The notes under the pieces are model-generated. The model saw nothing but the letters and a program-made list of their open reading frames with translations. It was not told the DNA's origin and did not search any database. A DNA stretch of 64,000 nucleotides from Xanthomonas nasturtii (GTDB lineage Bacteria; Pseudomonadota; Gammaproteobacteria; Xanthomonadales; Xanthomonadaceae), in NCBI RefSeq assembly GCF_001660815.1, contig NZ_LYMI01000034.1:124001-188000 (forward strand), given 5' to 3'. This document shows positions 1-8,958 of this stretch, piece after piece; positions within the stretch are counted from its first letter, which is position 1, and every line of letters begins with the position of its first letter. A program made the position numbers and the translations under genes.

Positions 1-201
1 CGCGGCGGTCAATCGCACGAAGCCGCCGTGCAGGAGCTGGATCAACGCGTGGACGACATCCTGGCCAAGCGCCGCTGGATTTTTGAACAGGAAGGCGGGC
101 ATGTCGGCCCGGCCGGTGGATCGGCCACACCCGCAGTGACGCCGTCTGCTGCAGAAACCGTCACGCCAGCCGCCGCCGCGGGCCGGGGAGCCGCACGATG
201 A
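1..201 (+). CDS. Sugar ABC transporter substrate-binding protein, C-terminal fragment
   Basis: The window opens inside a frame ending with TGA at 199-201. The visible 66 residues include a charged helix-like stretch with QELDQRVDDILAKRRW, which resembles the last helix of family 1 extracellular sugar-binding proteins, followed by an unusual Ala/Pro/Thr-rich tail of about 30 residues. The following permease starts inside the stop codon (ATGA at 198-201), so this is the expected binding-protein gene of a malE-malF-malG type operon. Identity rests mainly on context because only the end is present. Confidence 0.75.
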   Translation, partial: RGGQSHEAAVQELDQRVDDILAKRRWIFEQEGGHVGPAGGSATPAVTPSAAETVTPAAAAGRGAAR

Positions 202-1082
202 TGAAGCGCAATTCCGTCGCCGGCTGGGTGTTCGCCGCGCCGTCGATCATGGTGCTCGGCATGTTCTTCGGCGTGCCGGTGTTTGCCGCGCTGGTGCTCA
301 GTGTCACCGACTTCGACCTGTACGCACTGGCCGACAGCAGCCATCTGCGCTTCGTCGGTCTGGGCAATTACATCGAGCTGCTGCAGACGCCGCTGTTCTG
401 GAAGTCGTTGTGGAACACCACGTATTTCGTGCTGCTGGGCGTGCCGATGTCGATCGGTTTGTCGCTGGGCGCGGCCCTGCTGCTCAACGCCAAGGCCTCG
501 CGCTTCAAGGCGCTGTTCCGCACCGCCCTGTTCGCCCCGGTGGTGACCACGCTGGTGGCGGTCGCGGTGATCTGGCGTTACCTGTTCCACATCAAATATG
601 GCCTGGTGAACTTCGGCCTCAGCCATCTGGGCATCGCTCCGATCGACTGGCTGGGCGACCCGCGCTGGGCAATGCCCACCATCATGCTGTTCGCGGTGTG
701 GAAGAACTTCGGCTACAACATGGTGATCTTCCTGGCCGGGCTGCAGGCGATCCCGCAAGACCTGTACGAGGCCGCGCGCATCGACGGCGCCTCGCGCTGG
801 AAGCAGTTCCTGCACATCACCTTGCCGATGCTCGGCCCGGTGTTGATGGTGGTCGGGGTGATCACCATTTCCGGCTATTTCCAGCTGTTTGCCGAACCCT
901 ACGTGATGACCCGCGGCGACCCGCTGCAAAGCACCGTCAGCGTGCTGTATTTCATGTTCGAAGAAGGCTTCAAATGGTGGAACCTCGGCCGTGCATCGGC
1001 GGTGGCGTTCCTGTTGTTCCTGATCATTCTGGCGGTGACCACCGTGATGTTGCGCTTTGGCCGCAAGAAGGACCTGATATGA
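198..1082 (+). CDS. malF: Sugar ABC transporter permease, MalF type
   Basis: The 294-residue inner-membrane permease should form one half of the channel of a sugar importer. It has six hydrophobic segments and the EAA loop that contacts the ATPase, EAARIDGASRWKQFL at about residues 191-205. The ATG overlaps the upstream stop (ATGA) and its own stop overlaps the next ATG at 1079-1082, so the permeases are probably translationally coupled. No ATPase gene is in view; many such systems use a shared MsmX/UgpC-type ATPase encoded elsewhere. Substrate cannot be read from sequence. From memory, the Xanthomonas locus is described as maltose/trehalose uptake, so the symbol is a family-level label. Confidence 0.88.
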   Translation: MMKRNSVAGWVFAAPSIMVLGMFFGVPVFAALVLSVTDFDLYALADSSHLRFVGLGNYIELLQTPLFWKSLWNTTYFVLLGVPMSIGLSLGAALLLNAKASRFKALFRTALFAPVVTTLVAVAVIWRYLFHIKYGLVNFGLSHLGIAPIDWLGDPRWAMPTIMLFAVWKNFGYNMVIFLAGLQAIPQDLYEAARIDGASRWKQFLHITLPMLGPVLMVVGVITISGYFQLFAEPYVMTRGDPLQSTVSVLYFMFEEGFKWWNLGRASAVAFLLFLIILAVTTVMLRFGRKKDLI

Positions 1083-1915
1083 GCCGTGATGTCGGCGAGT
1101 CGCGCTGGAATGCCGTGCTGGTCAACGGCGGCCTGCTGGTGCTGGCCCTGATCAGCCTGGCGCCGCTGCTGTGGATGCTGTCGGTGTCGTTCATGCCCAC
1201 CGGCGAGGCCAGCCGGTTTCCGCCGCCGATGCTGCCCTCGGCGTTTACCACCGCCAATTACCACGAGCTGTTCGCACGCACCGGCATGGCGCGCAACTTC
1301 GCCAACAGCCTGCTGGTCTCCGGGCTGATCACGCTGGGCTCGCTGCTGATCAACACCATGGCCGGCTACGCGTTCGCCAAGCTGCAGTTCGTCGGCCGCG
1401 AGCGCATCTTCAAAATCCTGATGGCCGCGCTGGTGATCCCGGCGCAGGTGGCGATGCTGCCGCTGTTCCTGTTGATGAAGCAGCTGCATCTGGTCAACAA
1501 CATCGGCGGGGTGGTGGTGCCGGCGCTGGCCACGGTGTTCGGCATCTTCCTGGTGCGCCAGTACGCGCGCAGCATTCCCGATGAATTGATCGAAGCCGCA
1601 CGCATCGATGGCGCCAGCGAAATGCGCATCTTCTTCCAGATCGTGCTGCCGATGCTCAAGCCGGTGTTGGTCACCTTGACCATCTTCACTTTCATGGGTT
1701 CGTGGAACGACTTCATGTGGCCGCTGATCGTGCTGACCGACCAGGAGCAGTACACCTTGCCGGTGGCGCTGGCGGCGCTGTCGCGCGAGCACATCATGGA
1801 TGTGGAGCTGATGATGGCAGGTGCGGTGGTGACGGTGATTCCGGTGCTGCTATTGTTCCTGGCGCTGCAGCGTTACTACATTCAAGGTCTTCTGCTGGGG
1901 AGTGTGAAGGGGTGA
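1079..1915 (+). CDS. malG: Sugar ABC transporter permease, MalG type
   Basis: This 278-residue permease is the second half of the channel. Its EAA loop IEAARIDGASEMRIFF lies at about residues 171-186, and the end FLALQRYYIQGLLLGSVKG is the typical C-terminus of MalG-family proteins. The start ATG at 1079 overlaps the malF stop; a much longer frame opens upstream but would read through malF. The next gene begins at a GTG that overlaps this stop (GTGA at 1912-1915), so transport and a secreted glycosidase-like enzyme appear to be co-expressed. Confidence 0.88.
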   Translation: MSRDVGESRWNAVLVNGGLLVLALISLAPLLWMLSVSFMPTGEASRFPPPMLPSAFTTANYHELFARTGMARNFANSLLVSGLITLGSLLINTMAGYAFAKLQFVGRERIFKILMAALVIPAQVAMLPLFLLMKQLHLVNNIGGVVVPALATVFGIFLVRQYARSIPDELIEAARIDGASEMRIFFQIVLPMLKPVLVTLTIFTFMGSWNDFMWPLIVLTDQEQYTLPVALAALSREHIMDVELMMAGAVVTVIPVLLLFLALQRYYIQGLLLGSVKG

Positions 1916-4900
1916 AACCGATCGTTCGGGCAGTGCTTGCCATGGCCGCCGTTGCCAGTGGTGCGGGCGTGGCGCAGGCGCAGGAGCGTGTGCTCGACGG
2001 CTTCAACGACATCGGCGCCTGGCGCCTGGTGGTGTCCAACCAGGTCAGCGGCTCGCTGCGCACGGTGGCGACGCCTTCCGGTGGGCGTGCCTTGTGCCTG
2101 GACTACAACTTCAACGGCGTCTCCGGCTATGTCGGCATCCGCCGCACGCTGCCGCTCGACTACCCCGAGAACTACCGCATCGGGTTTTCGCTGCGGGGCG
2201 AATCGCCGTCCAACGATCTGCAGCTCAAGCTGATCGATGCCAGCGGCGACAACGTGTGGTGGGTCAACCGGCCGGGCTTCAATTTCCCGAAGAACTGGAC
2301 CACCTTCAACTACCGCAAGCGCAATATCGAAAAGGCCTGGGGGCCTGGTGCGGACAAGCAACTGCGCAGCAGCGCGGACGTCGAGTTCACCGTCTACAAC
2401 AAGGTGGGTGGCAAGGGCTCGGTGTGCTTCGACCGCCTGACGCTGACCCCGCTGCCGCCGGAAGACACCTCGCCGCTCAAGGCCGAAGCGATCACCGATA
2501 CTGCGCCGGCCTTGGAGCAGCGCCTGGCCGATGGCAAGCCCGACACCTTCTGGCTCAGCGGGGCGGTCAAGCAACAGACCGTCACCCTGGATCTGGGCAA
2601 GCTACGCGAATTCGGTGGCGCGGTGGTGCAGTGGGTGCCCGGCCTGCAGGCCTCGCAATACGCGGTGCGTGCATCGGCCGATGGCCGCAGTTGGCGCGAT
2701 CTGCGCACCGTCAGCGCCGGTGCGGGTGGTACCGATTGGCTGGCGTTGCCCGATACCGAGGCGCGCTACCTGCGCTTGGACCTCAAGGACGGCCCCAACT
2801 GGCGCTATGGCATCAAGGAAGTGCAGCTGCAGCCGTTGGCATTTGCGGCAACGCCGAATGATTTCATCAAGTCGCTCGCCGCACAGCTGCCGCGCGGCAG
2901 CTACCCGCGCGGGTTCTCCGGCGAGCAGCCGTACTGGACCATCATCGGTCTGGACGGCGGTACCGAGCAGGGCCTGATCGGCGAAGACGGTGCAGTGGAA
3001 GTGGGCAAGGGCGGTTTCAGCATCGAACCGTTCGTGGTCACCGGCGGCAAAGTGCTGCATTGGTCAGACGTCAGCAGCGAGCAGAGCCTGCAGGACGACT
3101 ACCTGCCAATCCCCAGCGTCGACTGGCATCACGACCTGATGAATCTGCGCGTCACCGCCTTCGTACAGGGCACGCCGGATCAGGCGCAACTGGTCGCGCG
3201 CTATCAGCTGCATAACACCGGCAAGCAGGCGCGTGATTTCACCCTGGCCCTGGCGGTGCGTCCGTTCCAGGTCAACCCGCCGTCGCAGTTCCTCAACACC
3301 CTGGGGGGCGTCAGTCGTATCGAACAACTGGGGGTGGACGGCGCTCAGGTCAGCGTCAACGGCAAGCCGCGTGTGTTCGCCGTGCAGCGGCCGGATGCCG
3401 GCTTTGCCAGCGCCTTCGACAGCGGCATGGATGTCAGCCATCTCACCGCCGCCACGCCGCCCACCGTCACCCAGGTCAAGGACGAAACCGGCCTGGCCTC
3501 GGGCGTGCTGCTGTATCGCTGGACGCTGGAGCCCGGGCAGACGCGAGACGTGGCGCTGGTGATCCCGCAGACCGGCGCCGCGGAACTGCCCGCCGGTTTC
3601 GATGCCGATACGGCGCAACAAAAAGTGGCGCAGCAATGGCGCGGCAAGCTCGATCGCGTGCGCATCAGCGTGCCGGCCGAAGGCAAGCCGGTAGTCGATA
3701 CCTTGCGTACGGCACTGGCGCACATGTTGATTTCGCGCATCGGCCCGCGTCTGCAGCCGGGCACGCGCTCGTACTCGCGCAGCTGGATCCGCGACGGCGC
3801 GATGATTTCCGAAGGGCTGCTGCGGCTGGGTCGCGAAGATGTCGTGCGCGACTATGTCGACTGGTTTGCGCCGTTCCAGTTCGCCGACGGCATGGTGCCG
3901 TGCTGCGTGGACGACCGCGGTAGCGACCCGGTGCCGGAAAACGATAGCCATGGCGAGCTGATCTACAACATCGCCGAGTACTACCGCTATACCGGCGACA
4001 GGCCTTTCCTGGAAAAGATGTGGCCGCACGTCACCGGCGCCTACGACTACATGGAAAAGCTGCGCGCCAGCGAACGCACCGAAGACAACTTCATGCGTAA
4101 TCCGGCCTTCTACGGAATGATGCCGGTGTCGATCAGCCATGAGGGCTATTCGGCCAAGCCGGTGCATTCGTACTGGGACAACTTCTGGGCGCTGCGCGGC
4201 TACAAGGACGCCACCATGCTGGCCGGCGTGCTCGACAAGCCCGATGAGGTCGCTCGGTTCGGTGCCGCACGCGATGAGTTCAGTGGCGACCTGATCGCCT
4301 CGCTCGGTGCAGCGGTGCGTCAGCACAACCTCGATTTCCTGCCAGGCTCGGCCGAGCTGGGCGATTTCGACGCCACCTCCACCACCATCGCGCTGACCCC
4401 GGGGGGCGAGCAGCAGCGCCTGCCGCAGGAGTTGCTGACCAACACCTTCGAGCGCTACTGGAAGGAGTTTTCCGACCGCCGCGACGGCAAGCGCGAATGG
4501 AAGGACTACACGCCGTACGAGTGGCGCAACGTGGCTGCCTTCGTCCGGCTGGGCTGGCGCGAGCGTGCCTGGGACGCGACTGCGTTCTTCTTCAAGGACC
4601 GCGCGCCGCAGCCCTGGAACCAGTGGGCCGAAGTGGTTTCGCGCACCCCGCGCACGCCGTTCTTCGTCGGTGACCTGCCGCACGCCTGGGTGGCCTCGGA
4701 CTTCGTCCGCTCGGTGCTGGACATGTTTGCCTACACCCGCGAATCCGACCAGAGCATCGTGATTGCCGCCGGCACGCCGACGCGCTGGTTCGAGGGCAAG
4801 GGTATCGGTATTGCCGAACTGCGCACGCCGTATGGCCGTCTCAACTACAGCTTGCAGCGCAGCGAGAAACAGCTGCAACTGCAGCTGCAACCGGGCTTGC

Positions 4901-5079
4901 TGATGCCGCCGGGTGGTGTGGTGTTTGCGTGGCCTTACCAGGGCGAACCGGGCAAGGCCAGCGTCAACGGCGAATCGGTCGAGTGGCAGAACGGCGAGCT
5001 GCGCATCCAGCAACTACCGGCCACGGTGCAGATCGATGTGCCCAGCGCGGTGCGGCGGGCCGAGAAGGCCGCGCAATGA
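1912..5079 (+). CDS. Secreted discoidin-domain six-hairpin glycosidase-like protein
   Basis: The likely start is GTG at 1912, giving 1055 residues. It begins with a signal peptide ending near VAQA (residue 23). Residues about 25-185 look like a beta-sandwich carbohydrate-binding region, and 187-309 match a coagulation factor 5/8 (discoidin) C domain. From about 590 to 960 there is an (alpha/alpha)6 six-hairpin glycosidase region with SWIRDGAM (D628) and NDSHGE (E682); these acidic residues are candidates for catalysis, which is inference. Fusion to the sugar transporter operon suggests it trims an external or periplasmic oligosaccharide before import. The exact glycoside hydrolase family and substrate are unknown. 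Confidence 0.8.
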   Translation: MKPIVRAVLAMAAVASGAGVAQAQERVLDGFNDIGAWRLVVSNQVSGSLRTVATPSGGRALCLDYNFNGVSGYVGIRRTLPLDYPENYRIGFSLRGESPSNDLQLKLIDASGDNVWWVNRPGFNFPKNWTTFNYRKRNIEKAWGPGADKQLRSSADVEFTVYNKVGGKGSVCFDRLTLTPLPPEDTSPLKAEAITDTAPALEQRLADGKPDTFWLSGAVKQQTVTLDLGKLREFGGAVVQWVPGLQASQYAVRASADGRSWRDLRTVSAGAGGTDWLALPDTEARYLRLDLKDGPNWRYGIKEVQLQPLAFAATPNDFIKSLAAQLPRGSYPRGFSGEQPYWTIIGLDGGTEQGLIGEDGAVEVGKGGFSIEPFVVTGGKVLHWSDVSSEQSLQDDYLPIPSVDWHHDLMNLRVTAFVQGTPDQAQLVARYQLHNTGKQARDFTLALAVRPFQVNPPSQFLNTLGGVSRIEQLGVDGAQVSVNGKPRVFAVQRPDAGFASAFDSGMDVSHLTAATPPTVTQVKDETGLASGVLLYRWTLEPGQTRDVALVIPQTGAAELPAGFDADTAQQKVAQQWRGKLDRVRISVPAEGKPVVDTLRTALAHMLISRIGPRLQPGTRSYSRSWIRDGAMISEGLLRLGREDVVRDYVDWFAPFQFADGMVPCCVDDRGSDPVPENDSHGELIYNIAEYYRYTGDRPFLEKMWPHVTGAYDYMEKLRASERTEDNFMRNPAFYGMMPVSISHEGYSAKPVHSYWDNFWALRGYKDATMLAGVLDKPDEVARFGAARDEFSGDLIASLGAAVRQHNLDFLPGSAELGDFDATSTTIALTPGGEQQRLPQELLTNTFERYWKEFSDRRDGKREWKDYTPYEWRNVAAFVRLGWRERAWDATAFFFKDRAPQPWNQWAEVVSRTPRTPFFVGDLPHAWVASDFVRSVLDMFAYTRESDQSIVIAAGTPTRWFEGKGIGIAELRTPYGRLNYSLQRSEKQLQLQLQPGLLMPPGGVVFAWPYQGEPGKASVNGESVEWQNGELRIQQLPATVQIDVPSAVRRAEKAAQ

Positions 5080-6041
5080 TCCGCACGCCTTGTCAGGGAC
5101 GGGCAGGGCAGTGGTGCCGTCGTGCCTACCAGTGCACCGCGGTCGCGCTACTGATGGCGTGGTGTGTGGCTGTGCAGGCAGACCCGGCACCGCAGCATGC
5201 CAAGGCGCGCCCAGACAATGACAGCAGCCAGACCCCTGCACTTGCAGCTGCCAAGCAAACCGCTGCTGGCCCTGGCGTGCCCGCGCGCGAAATCACCCTG
5301 GTCACGCTCAACCTGCATCACGACCGCGAAGACTGGCCGGCTCGTCGCGCCTTTATCGCCAAGCAGCTCAGGCAGCTGGCGCCAGATGTGATCGCGTTGC
5401 AGGAAGTCATCGAGCGGCGCGGCAGCGTCGACAATCAGGCCGCGTGGCTGGCACGCAAGTTGGGCTACGCGGTCATCTTCGTCTCGGTCGATCCCGTGGG
5501 TGCGCCCAAGCGTTATGGCAATGCGTTGCTCAGCCGGCGCAAGGTGCTCGCACGCCATGAGCGCCTGCTGCAGCCGCTGGACGACTATCGTGTTGCCGCG
5601 CATCTGCAGGTGGATGTCGACGGCCAACCGCTCAATGTCTACGTCACTCATCTCAACGAACGCGCCGATGCGCGCGGCACCGCCACGCGCACGCGCCAGG
5701 TCGCCGACCTGCTGGAGTTCATCGCGTCCACGAGCGCGCAGGCACCGGTGGTGATTGCCGGCGACTTCAACACCGCCGCCGACACCCTCGATCTGGAGGC
5801 GCTACGCAAAGGCTATGGCGACAGCTACGGCAGCGTGCATCGCAATAGCGATGCCACGGTCAGCACCTTGAACATGCACGTCTTCGACAAGCCGGCGCGC
5901 ATCGATCACGTGTTCTTCCAGCAGAGCCGCCTGCTCGCCCGCGAAGCCCGCATCCTGTTCGACACACCTTATGCCGAAGGCCGCTGGGCATCGGACCACT
6001 ACGGCGTCTGGGTGCGCCTGCAGCTCGCGCCAGAGTCTTAG
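5076..6041 (+). CDS. Secreted endonuclease/exonuclease/phosphatase-family protein
   Basis: This 321-residue protein starts at ATG 5076, overlapping the glycosidase stop (ATGA). A signal peptide runs to about VAVQA-DP near residue 36. The mature part carries the EEP fold signatures: TLNLHHD, VIALQEV with the metal-binding Glu, NVYVTHLNER, VIAGDFNT, RIDHVFF and the terminal SDHYGVWV. The family includes nucleases, inositol phosphatases and sphingomyelinases, and the substrate cannot be assigned. Its place at the end of a sugar uptake operon suggests periplasmic or extracellular scavenging of a phosphodiester. A long inverted repeat lies just downstream. Confidence 0.85.
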   Translation: MIRTPCQGRAGQWCRRAYQCTAVALLMAWCVAVQADPAPQHAKARPDNDSSQTPALAAAKQTAAGPGVPAREITLVTLNLHHDREDWPARRAFIAKQLRQLAPDVIALQEVIERRGSVDNQAAWLARKLGYAVIFVSVDPVGAPKRYGNALLSRRKVLARHERLLQPLDDYRVAAHLQVDVDGQPLNVYVTHLNERADARGTATRTRQVADLLEFIASTSAQAPVVIAGDFNTAADTLDLEALRKGYGDSYGSVHRNSDATVSTLNMHVFDKPARIDHVFFQQSRLLAREARILFDTPYAEGRWASDHYGVWVRLQLAPES

Positions 6042-6079
6042 CTCCAGCGCAGTACCGCTCAGCCACCGGATGGCCTGGG

Positions 6080-6137
6080 AGCGCCCTTGGGCGCGACGGG
6101 GTGTTACCTCTAAAGCCCGATCACGCCCAAGGGCGCT
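6080..6137. repeat. Palindromic intergenic repeat (REP-like)
   Basis: A perfect 14-bp inverted repeat, AGCGCCCTTGGGCG at 6080-6093 and its complement at 6124-6137, encloses a 30-base loop. It lies between two convergent genes (EEP protein ending at 6041, TraB protein ending at 6194). I recall this motif as frequent between Xanthomonas genes. It could act as a bidirectional transcription end or mRNA-stabilising hairpin, but there is no T-tract. Confidence 0.75.
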
Positions 6138-6193
6138 TCTACGAAATGCATTGGATTTTTCGCGAAGTGCAGTGCAATGCAGCGCCGTCGCAA

Positions 6194-7426
6194 TCACCCA
6201 TGCAAGCGATTGAAGATCTGCACACCCGCCAGCCACACCCCGGCCATGCTGCCAAAATTGGTCAGCAAGAACGTCAGCACCACGCGCGAAACGCGATTGC
6301 GGTACCAGCCGCGCAGCGTTTGCGCGTCGTCGCGCAAGGACAAGAAATCGCCATAGGCCGGCTTGCGCATATGCACTTCCACCAGCGCCGCGAATGCGCC
6401 GGTCGGTACGCTCAGACGGAACGGCTTGAACGGTGCCACGACTGCGGCGGTGAGAATGCTCAACGGGTGGCTGCCGGCTAGCAAGCAGCCCAGCGCCGCC
6501 AGGCCGCCGGTGTACATCGCCCACTGCAGCAACAGGTCGGCGCCCATGCTCAGGCCACCACGCCAGAACCCGATGCCGATGCCGGTGATGATGACTGCCA
6601 GGATGCCCAACGTGATCCACGGAACGCGCTTGCGCTGCTGCACGTATTCCAGCGATTCGCGCAGCGGACCGGGCGCCGCGGTGTCCTGTTCCAGGTGCCG
6701 CGCAAGCCCGGCCAGATGCCCGGCGCCGACCACCGCCAAGATCTCGCGCTGATCTGCGCTGACTTCTTCGCGTAGACGCGTGGCCATGTACTGATCGCGC
6801 TCGGCAATCACCGTCTCGTACAACTCCGGGCTTTCACTGGCGAAATCGCCGAAGCTCGCCTCCAGCATGTCGCCTTGCTTGAGCTTTTCGATTTCCTCTT
6901 CGCCCACCTCGTCGGCAGCGAAAAGGCCCCCAAGCAATCCGCCGGCCAGTTTCATCTTGCCGAAGAACCCCAGCCGCCCGGACGCACGCTTGAAGGTCAG
7001 GCCGACTTCACGATCGATCAGGTGCACCGGCAAGCCCTGTGCGCGTGCCAGGTTCACCGCCTCCTTCAATTCCGCGCCCGGCTCGATGCCGAGTTGTTTG
7101 GCCAGGCGGCGTTGATAGGCCGCCAATGCCAGGTTTGCCGCGAACAAGGCCACGCGTCCCTTGCGGATCACCTGCACCAGGTCCAGGCGGGCGAGGGCGT
7201 CCGGGTCGCTGAGCGCCTGCAGGCGCTGCGCATCCAGCTCCACCGCCACCGCGTCGTAACGTCCGCTGCCGATCGCACGTTGCACGGCGGCCACACTCGC
7301 CAGCGACACATGCGCGGTGCCCAGCAAGGTATAGCGCACGCCATCGCGTTCGACGATGCGGTGCGGCTGGCCGGACAGCGCATCGTCCAGAACGTGGGTG
7401 GTCTGCTCAGTCATGGGGGTATTCAT
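6194..7426 (-). CDS. TraB/PrgY-family membrane protein
   Basis: The chosen start (ATG at 7426) gives 410 residues; an internal ATG at 7414 is possible. The N-terminal half carries the TraB signature LLGTAHVS and a later VVGAGHLAGL, with conserved acidic residues in between. The C-terminal third (after about residue 270) has several hydrophobic segments that anchor it in the membrane. TraB-family proteins are related to Tiki/GumN-type proteins with putative metal-dependent protease folds, but the bacterial function is not established. The start overlaps the end of the GNAT gene by 20 bases, so it is the last gene of the agu run. Confidence 0.85.
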   Translation of the reverse strand: MNTPMTEQTTHVLDDALSGQPHRIVERDGVRYTLLGTAHVSLASVAAVQRAIGSGRYDAVAVELDAQRLQALSDPDALARLDLVQVIRKGRVALFAANLALAAYQRRLAKQLGIEPGAELKEAVNLARAQGLPVHLIDREVGLTFKRASGRLGFFGKMKLAGGLLGGLFAADEVGEEEIEKLKQGDMLEASFGDFASESPELYETVIAERDQYMATRLREEVSADQREILAVVGAGHLAGLARHLEQDTAAPGPLRESLEYVQQRKRVPWITLGILAVIITGIGIGFWRGGLSMGADLLLQWAMYTGGLAALGCLLAGSHPLSILTAAVVAPFKPFRLSVPTGAFAALVEVHMRKPAYGDFLSLRDDAQTLRGWYRNRVSRVVLTFLLTNFGSMAGVWLAGVQIFNRLHG

Positions 7427-7946
7427 CAGAAGGAGGGGCGGTGTCGCCGGAGCCGAGCGCGCGTTGCATCTGCACGCCGTCCAACCAGCGACCGTGTTTG
7501 CGGCCGATTCCGGTGAACACTCCGACCGTGCGAAATCCAAAACGTTCATGCAAGTGTCGCGATGCCAGGTTGCCGGCGTCGCCGATCACCGCAATCATCT
7601 GCCGGAACCCGCGCTGCTCGCACAGCGCGATCAGCTCGCCCAGCAGGGCTTTGCCGATGCCGCGGCCCTGCATCGCGGTAGCCAGATAGATCGAGTTCTC
7701 TACCGTCCAGCGATAGCCTGCGCGCGCCCGAAATGCGCTGGCGTAGGCATAGCCGGCGACCACGCCATCAATCTCGGCAACCAGGTAGGGGTAACCGGCA
7801 TCCACGATCGCGCTGACCCGCGCGTGCATCTCTTCGAGCGATGGCGCGCTGTATTCGTAGGTATTCACCCCGGCGATCTGCTCCGCATAGATCGCAGTGA
7901 TTGCCGGGATGTCCGCATCGCGGACGGCACGCAGCTGGACGGGCAT
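7407..7946 (-). CDS. GNAT acetyltransferase, phosphinothricin N-acetyltransferase-like
   Basis: The 179-residue protein starts at MPVQLRAVRDADIPAITAIY and has the acetyl-CoA loop QGRGIGKAL and the GFR..G motif common in the Bar/Pat branch of the GNAT superfamily. It begins 4 bases after the stop of the upstream amidase and overlaps the downstream TraB gene, so all three are probably one transcript. Because its neighbours make putrescine from agmatine, an amine substrate is conceivable, but many homologues acetylate methionine sulfoximine or phosphinothricin. Substrate is inference only. Confidence 0.85.
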   Translation of the reverse strand: MPVQLRAVRDADIPAITAIYAEQIAGVNTYEYSAPSLEEMHARVSAIVDAGYPYLVAEIDGVVAGYAYASAFRARAGYRWTVENSIYLATAMQGRGIGKALLGELIALCEQRGFRQMIAVIGDAGNLASRHLHERFGFRTVGVFTGIGRKHGRWLDGVQMQRALGSGDTAPPSDEYPHD

Positions 7947-7950
7947 GCGG

Positions 7951-8835
7951 TCAGTCGATGTAGCGCTTGAGCAGGTCGCCGTACGCATCGATGCGGCGGT
8001 CACGCAGGAATGGCCAGATGCGGCGCACGTGCTCGCTGCGTTGCAGGTCGACATCGCAGATCAGCACGGTCGGGTCCTGGCCGGCTTCGGCAATGAACTC
8101 GCCCTGCGGCCCCAGCACGTGGCTATTGCCCCAGAACTGGATGCCCGATGCGCCCAACGGCGAAGGCTCATGGCCGACACGGTTGCACGACAGCACCGGC
8201 ACGCCATTGGCCACGGCATGGCCGCGATGGCTAAGCACCCAGGCGTCGCGCTGGCGCTCCTGCTCGGGCTGCTGGTCGTCCGGATCCCAGCCGATCGCGG
8301 TGGGATAGAGCAGTAGTTCCGCACCGGCCAGCGCCATCAAACGCGCCGCTTCGGGGTACCACTGATCCCAGCACACCAGCACACCCAGGCGGCCCACCGA
8401 CGTGTCGATCGGCGTAAAACCCAGATCGCCCGGGGTGAAATAAAACTTCTCGTAGAAGCCCGGGTCGTCGGGGATGTGCATCTTGCGGTACTTGCCGAGC
8501 AGTTGGCCGTCGGTTTCGAACACCACCGCAGTGTTGTGGTACAGGCCAGCCGCGCGGCGCTCGAACAGCGAGGCCACCAGCACCACGCCGTGCTGCTTGG
8601 CCAGCGCGCCCAGACGTTCGGTGCTGGGGCCGGGAATCGGCTCGGCCAGGTCGAATTCGTCCACCGATTCGTGCTGGCAGAAATACGCACCGTTGTGCAG
8701 CTCCTGCAGCAGCACCAGCTTGGCGCCCTGCGCGGCGGCTTCGGCCACACGCGATGCGATGACGGCCAGATTGGCCTCGGCGTCGCCGTGGTTGCGCTCC
8801 TGGATCAGCGCGACGGGTAGGAGATGACGGGTCAT
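7951..8835 (-). CDS. aguB: N-carbamoylputrescine amidase
   Basis: This 294-residue nitrilase-superfamily enzyme hydrolyses N-carbamoylputrescine to putrescine, CO2 and ammonia. The catalytic triad is visible as E45 (LQELHNG), K118 (YRKMHIPDD) and C155 (VLVCWDQWYPE). The start MTRHLLPVALIQ matches the usual N-terminus; an upstream extension in frame lacks homology. It lies directly upstream of the GNAT gene and downstream of agmatine deiminase on the same strand, giving the two-step agmatine to putrescine route. Confidence 0.95.
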   Translation of the reverse strand: MTRHLLPVALIQERNHGDAEANLAVIASRVAEAAAQGAKLVLLQELHNGAYFCQHESVDEFDLAEPIPGPSTERLGALAKQHGVVLVASLFERRAAGLYHNTAVVFETDGQLLGKYRKMHIPDDPGFYEKFYFTPGDLGFTPIDTSVGRLGVLVCWDQWYPEAARLMALAGAELLLYPTAIGWDPDDQQPEQERQRDAWVLSHRGHAVANGVPVLSCNRVGHEPSPLGASGIQFWGNSHVLGPQGEFIAEAGQDPTVLICDVDLQRSEHVRRIWPFLRDRRIDAYGDLLKRYID

Positions 8836-8958
8836 GGCAGCATCCAACGTAAGTGGCGCACTAAGGTAGCGCGCCATGGCGTAACACCGGCCTGACGGCC
8901 GGAACAGGAACAACGCGCGGCATGTGCGGCCGCGACGCAGGCGAATCTGGAGCTGCGC

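Noticed and set aside
42-929. Long minus-strand frame opposite the permease gene
   Set aside because: It is rich in His, Arg, Gln and Ala with no family and lies antisense to malF; such shadow frames are usual in GC-rich DNA.
3064-5013. 649-codon minus-strand frame opposite the glycosidase
   Set aside because: Composition and lack of ribosome binding site mark it as a shadow of the plus-strand gene, which has clear domains.
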